Positions 6,385 through 9,234 of a stretch of DNA of 9,234 bases are shown piece after piece. The position numbers and the translations under genes are program-made. The stretch lies in NCBI GenBank assembly GCA_023230425.1, contig JALNXI010000071.1:1-9234 (forward strand), written 5' to 3'. Below the pieces are notes generated by a model. The model saw only the letters and a program-made list of their open reading frames with translations, had not been told where the DNA came from and did not search any database. This DNA comes from Methanoculleus sp. (lineage in GTDB: Archaea > Halobacteriota > Methanomicrobia > Methanomicrobiales > Methanoculleaceae). Each line of letters begins with the position of its first letter. Position 1 is the stretch's first letter.

Positions 6385-6756
6385 ATGACGGTAGAAACGC
6401 AGAAAAAACCGGGAAAACTCATGGGTATCGTAGGCGTAGTCTGCGGCTTATTCCTGTATTACTTCTGGGTTGCCGTGATCATGGCGATCCAGTTCACCTT
6501 CTTTGCAGAACCGAACGCCATAGGCGTATTTACGGTCGAGTTCCCGCTCTCGATACGAACATGACTCACAGCCGGGTTATCGCTGTTCTTTGTTCTGTCC
6601 GGCTATTACCTGTTTACCCGCGAGGTGATGCCCGAAACCCAACTCCTTCTGGACAGAGGGGGATTTGCCGGCCCACTCCTGGGTTTCTTCCTGTGGCTCG
6701 CGGCGCTGGTTCCTCTCCAGGACGATATGGAGGAGTATATCCGGATCCAGGGCTAA
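6385..6756 (+). pseudogene. Membrane-protein gene interrupted by in-frame TGA
   Basis: From the ATG at 6385 (weak GTGAT motif four bases upstream; a GTG at 6376 is also possible) the frame encodes 59 residues with one long hydrophobic segment (12-40) and stops at TGA 6562-6564. The same frame then stays open for 63 more codons to TAA 6754-6756. That second part contains two further membrane segments (LTAGLSLFFVLSGYYLF, and about 94-110) and an acidic C-terminus (QDDMEEYIRIQG). This looks like one protein of about 123 residues split by a nonsense change, most simply TGG to TGA. Alternatives are a sequencing error or readthrough; selenocysteine is not expected in this lineage. Its final stop overlaps the stop of the convergent HEPN gene. 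Function unknown. Confidence 0.65.
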
Positions 6757-7171
6757 AAAACAAACCCGTCGTTTGCAAGAATCACTTTTATTGTGCTCAC
6801 CAGGGCATTTGCCGTAGCGAGTGCGCCTTCTGCATCGGTATGGGTGACGATACAACTGACATCGTACGTGGCCGCATGCCGTTTCCTCCGCATCCGGTCA
6901 AAGGCGGTAACATCATCCTGTTCGAGGTAGTATCTCAGGAACTCCTTTACGGAAACGTGCCCTTCGGCCGATAACCTCTGGAGAACATCAGTGCTCTGCC
7001 TGCCGACAAAACCGCATTGTAGGAGATGTTGTACGCCCATTCATCGTTGATCTGGAGATTCATCTCGGCAGCATAGAGATCCCGCTGCGCAATATCGATC
7101 GCTTCCCTGACAGTGTTCAGATCGAAGGGTATCTTCTCAATCTTCCCTTCCATCTCCAGGCGTTTCACCAT
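6753..7171 (-). pseudogene. HEPN domain protein (toxin-antitoxin partner), frameshifted
   Basis: HEPN protein paired with the upstream MNT nucleotidyltransferase. The N-terminal part (KIPFDLNTVREAIDIAQRDL, then YAAEMNLQINDEWAYNISYN and RALMFSRGYRPKG) is in one frame; the rest (HVSVKEFLRYYLEQDD to ILANDGFVF) is in another. One base is missing around 6960-6965, in a short G run of the coding strand; adding it gives a continuous HEPN protein of about 139 residues. The conserved HEPN motif lies in the second part, RMRRKRHAATYD, an Rx4H-type site linked to RNase activity in this superfamily. I chose the ATG at 7171 (GGTGAG upstream); it overlaps the MNT gene by 35 nt, and ATG 7153 or GTG 7183 are alternatives. 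Either truly inactivated or a one-base sequencing error. Confidence 0.75.
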
Positions 7172-7733
7172 AGCAGTCCTCACCCAGGATCATAATCTTT
7201 GGTCTATTCAGAACATTTGTGATGAACGGGTCAGCCTCGTTGACGCGATCCCGTAGTTCTTCTTTCTTCACCAGCGTATAATTAATTTCCCTTTGAAGGG
7301 TCCTCTCACACTCGTTTGTCAGAGGGATCAGGCGATTCTCGTCGATATCTCCAACGATAAAGAGATCGATGTCGCTCTTTGCACCTGCTGTTCCGGACGC
7401 AAAAGAGCCGTAGATGAATATGCATTCGACATCACCGAGTTCGTCAAGCCCGTCTTTGAGAACCTGGGCGACACCTTCTGTCTTAAGAACCAGCCTCTGC
7501 AACTCGGGGTAGAGGAAAAAATTCTGGTCGACAGTGTAATATATCTGGTTCCCCTTTGTTTCCGATCTTAGCAGGCCGAATGATTCGAGCTTCGCAAGTT
7601 CCTTCCGGACAAGAGCGTAATTTTTCCCGACGAGCCTCTCGACCTGGCGGATATAATACTCCTTTTCAGGATTCAGGAGAAATAGCGTGAGTAACTTCAC
7701 TCTCGTCTCTGAGGATATGAGAACTTCGAGCAT
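7137..7733 (-). CDS. Winged-helix / MNT nucleotidyltransferase (antitoxin-like)
   Basis: A 198-residue two-domain protein. Residues 1-69 are a winged helix-turn-helix of ArsR-like type (SETRVKLLTLFLLN, then the recognition region around 35-50 and a wing near 57-68), which should bind DNA. Residues 100-185 are a minimal nucleotidyltransferase with the pol-beta signature GSFASG (109-114) and SDIDLFIVG (120-128), metal ligands Asp121 and Asp123. The usual third Asp strand reads REINYTL, with Asn151 at the likely position. In MntA/HepT-type modules the MNT partner AMPylates and neutralises the HEPN toxin. The gene overlaps the HEPN gene downstream, as usual for such pairs. The DNA-binding domain and the palindrome at 7796-7816 suggest autoregulation. 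Confidence 0.87.
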   Translation of the reverse strand: MLEVLISSETRVKLLTLFLLNPEKEYYIRQVERLVGKNYALVRKELAKLESFGLLRSETKGNQIYYTVDQNFFLYPELQRLVLKTEGVAQVLKDGLDELGDVECIFIYGSFASGTAGAKSDIDLFIVGDIDENRLIPLTNECERTLQREINYTLVKKEELRDRVNEADPFITNVLNRPKIMILGEDCYGETPGDGRED

Positions 7734-7780
7734 CTATGAAGAGGGTTGCCGGTTGATGATAAAAAGGTACCTCTTTGATT

Positions 7781-7790
7781 ATTTATTATA
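7781..7790 (-). promoter_or_regulatory. TATA box for the MNT-HEPN pair (AT block may serve both strands)
   Basis: The minus strand reads TATAATAAAT, predicting a start near 7760 and a leader of about 27 nt without a clear Shine-Dalgarno. On the plus strand the same block reads TTTATTATA and could start a transcript near 7811, ahead of the candidate structured RNA. Confidence 0.5.
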
Positions 7791-7795
7791 CCCAA

Positions 7796-7816
7796 TTGAT
7801 TGCATAATGTAATCAA
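7796..7816. promoter_or_regulatory. Near-perfect 21-bp palindrome, putative operator
   Basis: Arms TTGATT and AATCAA enclose CAT and ATG around a central A; nine of ten base pairs match (the exception is 7802/7810). It lies just upstream of the TATA box of the wHTH-MNT gene, a usual place for an autoregulatory site, and just inside the predicted plus-strand start. Confidence 0.6.
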
Positions 7817-7836
7817 AAGGCAACGTACAGCAACCA

Positions 7837-8189
7837 CCTGTGCGGGGGGACGGGCTCGGCGGCCAGCTGCGGATAACCCGTGAGGCGCATCGCGGGCGGC
7901 AGGCCATAGGTTCTCCGGGCAGGATGTCGATTACCCGCCCCGTCGATCCGGAGCGGCCTGCCGGACCCGTGGACCCGCTCCCGCCGGGAAGTCCTGTCTG
8001 TAAGGGCAGGGTGGTTTATCGTCGCCAATGGCGAGGTCGGAGAGACCATACAACTTTCGTCGGGGTATGGCTGTCTGCGGCGCCCGGTTGCCGGGGACTG
8101 TCGTATCCCGCACGCTCTACCTCGCTGTGAGAACGGCCTCTCTCCTCCGTCCTCGTCCCCCAGGGCGGGGGCGAACACTTCGCTTTTAT
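7837..8189 (+). ncRNA. Candidate structured non-coding RNA, unknown family
   Basis: A gene-free GC-rich stretch packed with inverted repeats. The two ends can pair: GGGGGACG (7845-7852) with CGTCCCCC (8154-8161), extended by CCT (7837-7839) with AGG (8162-8164). Inside are a long stem (CGGG 7893 with CCCG 7966; GGCAGGCC 7898 with GGCCTGCC 7955; CTCCGG 7913 with CCGGAG 7948) and hairpins CCTGTC/GGCAGG (7993/8005), TCGCC/GGCGA (8022/8030), GGTC/GACC (8035/8044), CATAC/GTATG (8047/8065) and CCCGG/CCGGG (8083/8091). A terminator-like hairpin follows at 8171. I compared it with the RNase P RNA core (GAAAGUCC, CCGGCUUA) and the SRP helix-8 motif; neither fits. The strand is inferred from the T-run and the TATA block at 7782-7790. 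The long minus-strand frame across it has no protein-like character. Confidence 0.5.
8171..8189 (+). terminator. Hairpin plus T-run
   Basis: GCGAA-CAC-TTCGC followed by TTTTAT. It has the layout of an intrinsic terminator at the 3' end of the structured region. A competing G-C hairpin, CCCCC (8157-8161) with GGGGG (8167-8171), directly precedes it and shares one base with it. Confidence 0.5.
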
Positions 8190-8195
8190 GAACAA

Positions 8196-8291
8196 CCGAA
8201 GGACGTGTAAAGGAATGTGAGAGAAACGCTCTATAGACCCAGGTATACTTCCTCGTGCGGATGCCCAGATCGGCGTTTGTAAAAGTGCAGA
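8196..8291 (+). repeat. Diverged direct repeat, copy B (leader of the lipoprotein gene)
   Basis: Ungapped partner of copy A (5165-5260). This copy runs straight into the ribosome binding site of the lipoprotein gene: GAGGA (8290-8294) eight bases before ATG 8303. A TATA-like CTCTATAG (8230-8237) lies about 25 nt before the conserved GTGCGGA (8255), so that box may mark the transcript start and GCGTTTG may lie in the 5' leader. Confidence 0.65.
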
Positions 8292-8302
8292 GGAACGGCC
8301 GG

Positions 8303-8897
8303 ATGAAACCCTGCTATATCATCATACTACTCCTGCTTATTCTCCTCACCGCAGGATGCATCGAGCCGGGGGCCACCCGATCCCGCAGGGGTTACGCCGT
8401 CACCCACGATAGGCATCATAACCGAACTCTCCCCCGATAATGTACCATCACTCCGTGATTCCGCCTTCATCAGGATCGAGGAATGGGAGAACCCTGCAGA
8501 ATACACGAGTTTCTCCCCGCCATCATACATCCCCGAGGAGTATACTCTCTACGGCCTCCTGATAGCCACTGTCTGGAACGAGACTTATGGCCGCCACACG
8601 ACGAGCGGCGAGAGCCTGTGGTACGCGCACGACGATACGATACAGAACGCATCGTGGACTACCGATATGACGCTTCTCGAGATCTCCTGGAGCAACTGCG
8701 GGTATAACTCCTATGCAAAAGATCAGATTGTTAACACAGAACCGAAATCCGTTGATATCAACGGGTATGCAGGGCTGATCTACGAAACCGAATCGGAACG
8801 GCTGATCGCCTGGACGGCCGGAAACGCTACGTATCAGGTGTGGGGATCGCTTGACCGTGAGGAGTTAATCCGGGTGGCGCGATCAATTGTTTGTTGA
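8303..8897 (+). pseudogene. DUF4367-like lipoprotein gene with frameshift at a G run
   Basis: The start (ATG 8303) encodes a classic lipoprotein signal, MKPCYIIILLLLILLTAGC, with lipobox LTAGC and lipidation Cys19; the frame then runs into a stop at 8438-8440. Removing one G from the GGGGG run at 8368-8372 joins it to a second frame: IEPGPPDPAGVTPSPTIGII, a typical proline-rich linker, then about 155 residues to TGA 8895-8897. That body ends in a pattern I associate with DUF4367: INGYAGLIYETESERLIAWT, then GNATYQVWGSLDREELIRVA and RSIV. The whole protein would be about 197 residues, anchored outside the membrane. The body shows no decay, which favours a sequencing or assembly error or a very recent mutation; phase variation at the G run is less likely at this length. 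Function unknown. Confidence 0.75.
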
Positions 8898-9064
8898 TCG
8901 GCAGACACTATGGAGGAGGAGCGAACCATCTCTGCAAGCCGTCATTACGGTTCCAAAAGCCCCTTGTACAGCGCAATCACTCGCGAATATGATCAAAGAG
9001 GAAAATAGGTTCTGCCGCACTTCGGAAATTTAATCCGGCACACCTTTACAACAGGAGATCGTAA
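8898..9064. other. Short intergenic region
   Basis: Lies between the lipoprotein gene and the last gene. The GATCAA/TTGATC inverted repeat (8881-8899) spans the lipoprotein stop and is AT-rich and weak. A 32-codon frame at 8910-9008 has no supporting context. AAATTTAAT (9026-9034) may be a TATA element of the last gene. Confidence 0.4.
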
Positions 9065-9234
9065 ATGGTCCACATAAGCATCTCATATATTCATCGCCTT
9101 CGCGAGCACCTCTCCCGGAGCCGGTTGCGCTTCGCAATCCCACCGCTCGTAGCGGTCATCGCGTGGGCCGTCTGGGTCGTTGTCGCCAGCATCGCCTCAG
9201 GTCATCCAGAGCCCGTACCGCTCTTTGCCCTACT
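9065..9234 (+). CDS. Membrane protein, 5' part (runs off the window)
   Basis: The frame is open from ATG 9065 to the right edge. The start is well fixed: an in-frame TAA lies immediately before it (9062-9064), and AGGAGAT (9053-9059) is at good Shine-Dalgarno distance. The visible 56 residues have a basic N-terminus (YIHRLREHLSRSRLR, about 8-22) followed by one strong hydrophobic segment (about 23-46) and a proline-containing loop (HPEPVP). This arrangement suggests a cytoplasmic N-terminus and the first of several membrane segments. No family can be recognised from this part. Confidence 0.7.
   Translation, partial: MVHISISYIHRLREHLSRSRLRFAIPPLVAVIAWAVWVVVASIASGHPEPVPLFAL

Noticed and set aside
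6562..6564. TGA as a selenocysteine codon
   Set aside because: Selenocysteine use is known only from a few other archaeal groups, and no redox motif surrounds the codon.
7980..8015. GGGAAGTCC followed by AGGGCAGGGTGG, resembling the start of the RNase P RNA core
   Set aside because: The strictly conserved GAAAGTCC is not complete and no matching CCGGCTTA segment lies downstream; similarity judged accidental, though only a covariance search can settle it.
7813..8178. A 121-codon minus-strand frame across the structured region
   Set aside because: Arg/Pro/Gly-rich with no domain, no ribosome binding site and no start context; the inverted repeats explain the region better.
8910..9008. A 32-codon ORF after the lipoprotein gene
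   Set aside because: No Shine-Dalgarno, no hydrophobic or other pattern and no recognisable similarity.
1..9234. CRISPR arrays, tRNA or rRNA genes, insertion sequences
   Set aside because: No regularly spaced repeats, no T-loop-like GGTTCRAATCC sequence, no rRNA-like blocks and no transposase motifs were seen on either strand.

Overview
The window looks archaeal, most likely a methanogen of the Methanomicrobiales (Methanoculleus-like). The reasons are an MCM replicative helicase, TATA-box promoters, Shine-Dalgarno motifs of the GGAGGT/GGTGAT type, a DUF1673-like membrane protein and GC-rich coding sequence on the left. The lineage is inferred from these family types, not from a database match.

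Left block (1-4950). The 3' part of an intein-containing mcm gene enters from the left edge. It converges on a four-gene operon on the minus strand, transcribed from about 4917 down to 1816: a small HTH regulator with a three-cysteine cluster, a DUF1673-like membrane protein, an ABC ATPase and an ABC-2 type permease. Genes are coupled by overlaps or gaps of a few bases. The operon promoter is unusually readable: a TATA box, a perfect TGTCAAC-N8-GTTGACA palindrome between TATA box and start codon, and apparently a leaderless start. This suggests an autoregulated efflux or stress-response system.

Middle (4950-6756). After about 430 bases without a convincing gene come three small or medium membrane-protein genes on the plus strand. 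None is recognised. Two are preceded by tiny ORFs whose stops overlap the next gene's ribosome binding site or start codon. The third is interrupted by an in-frame TGA.

Right block (6753-9234). A toxin-antitoxin-like pair lies on the minus strand: a winged-helix/MNT nucleotidyltransferase and a HEPN protein broken by a one-base frameshift. A near-perfect palindrome lies upstream of the pair. Next is a gene-free, GC-rich stretch of about 350 bases with a dense set of inverted repeats, whose two ends pair with each other and which finishes in a hairpin plus T-run. I read this as a candidate structured RNA. It is followed by the second copy of a 96-bp diverged direct repeat (first copy at 5165) that forms the leader of a DUF4367-like lipoprotein gene, itself frameshifted at a G run. 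The 5' end of a membrane-protein gene closes the window.

The left half is intact and tightly packed. The right half is more AT-rich in its genes, has three lesions in about 2.5 kb and carries a toxin-antitoxin-like module, which fits an accessory, turning-over region (or local sequencing error).
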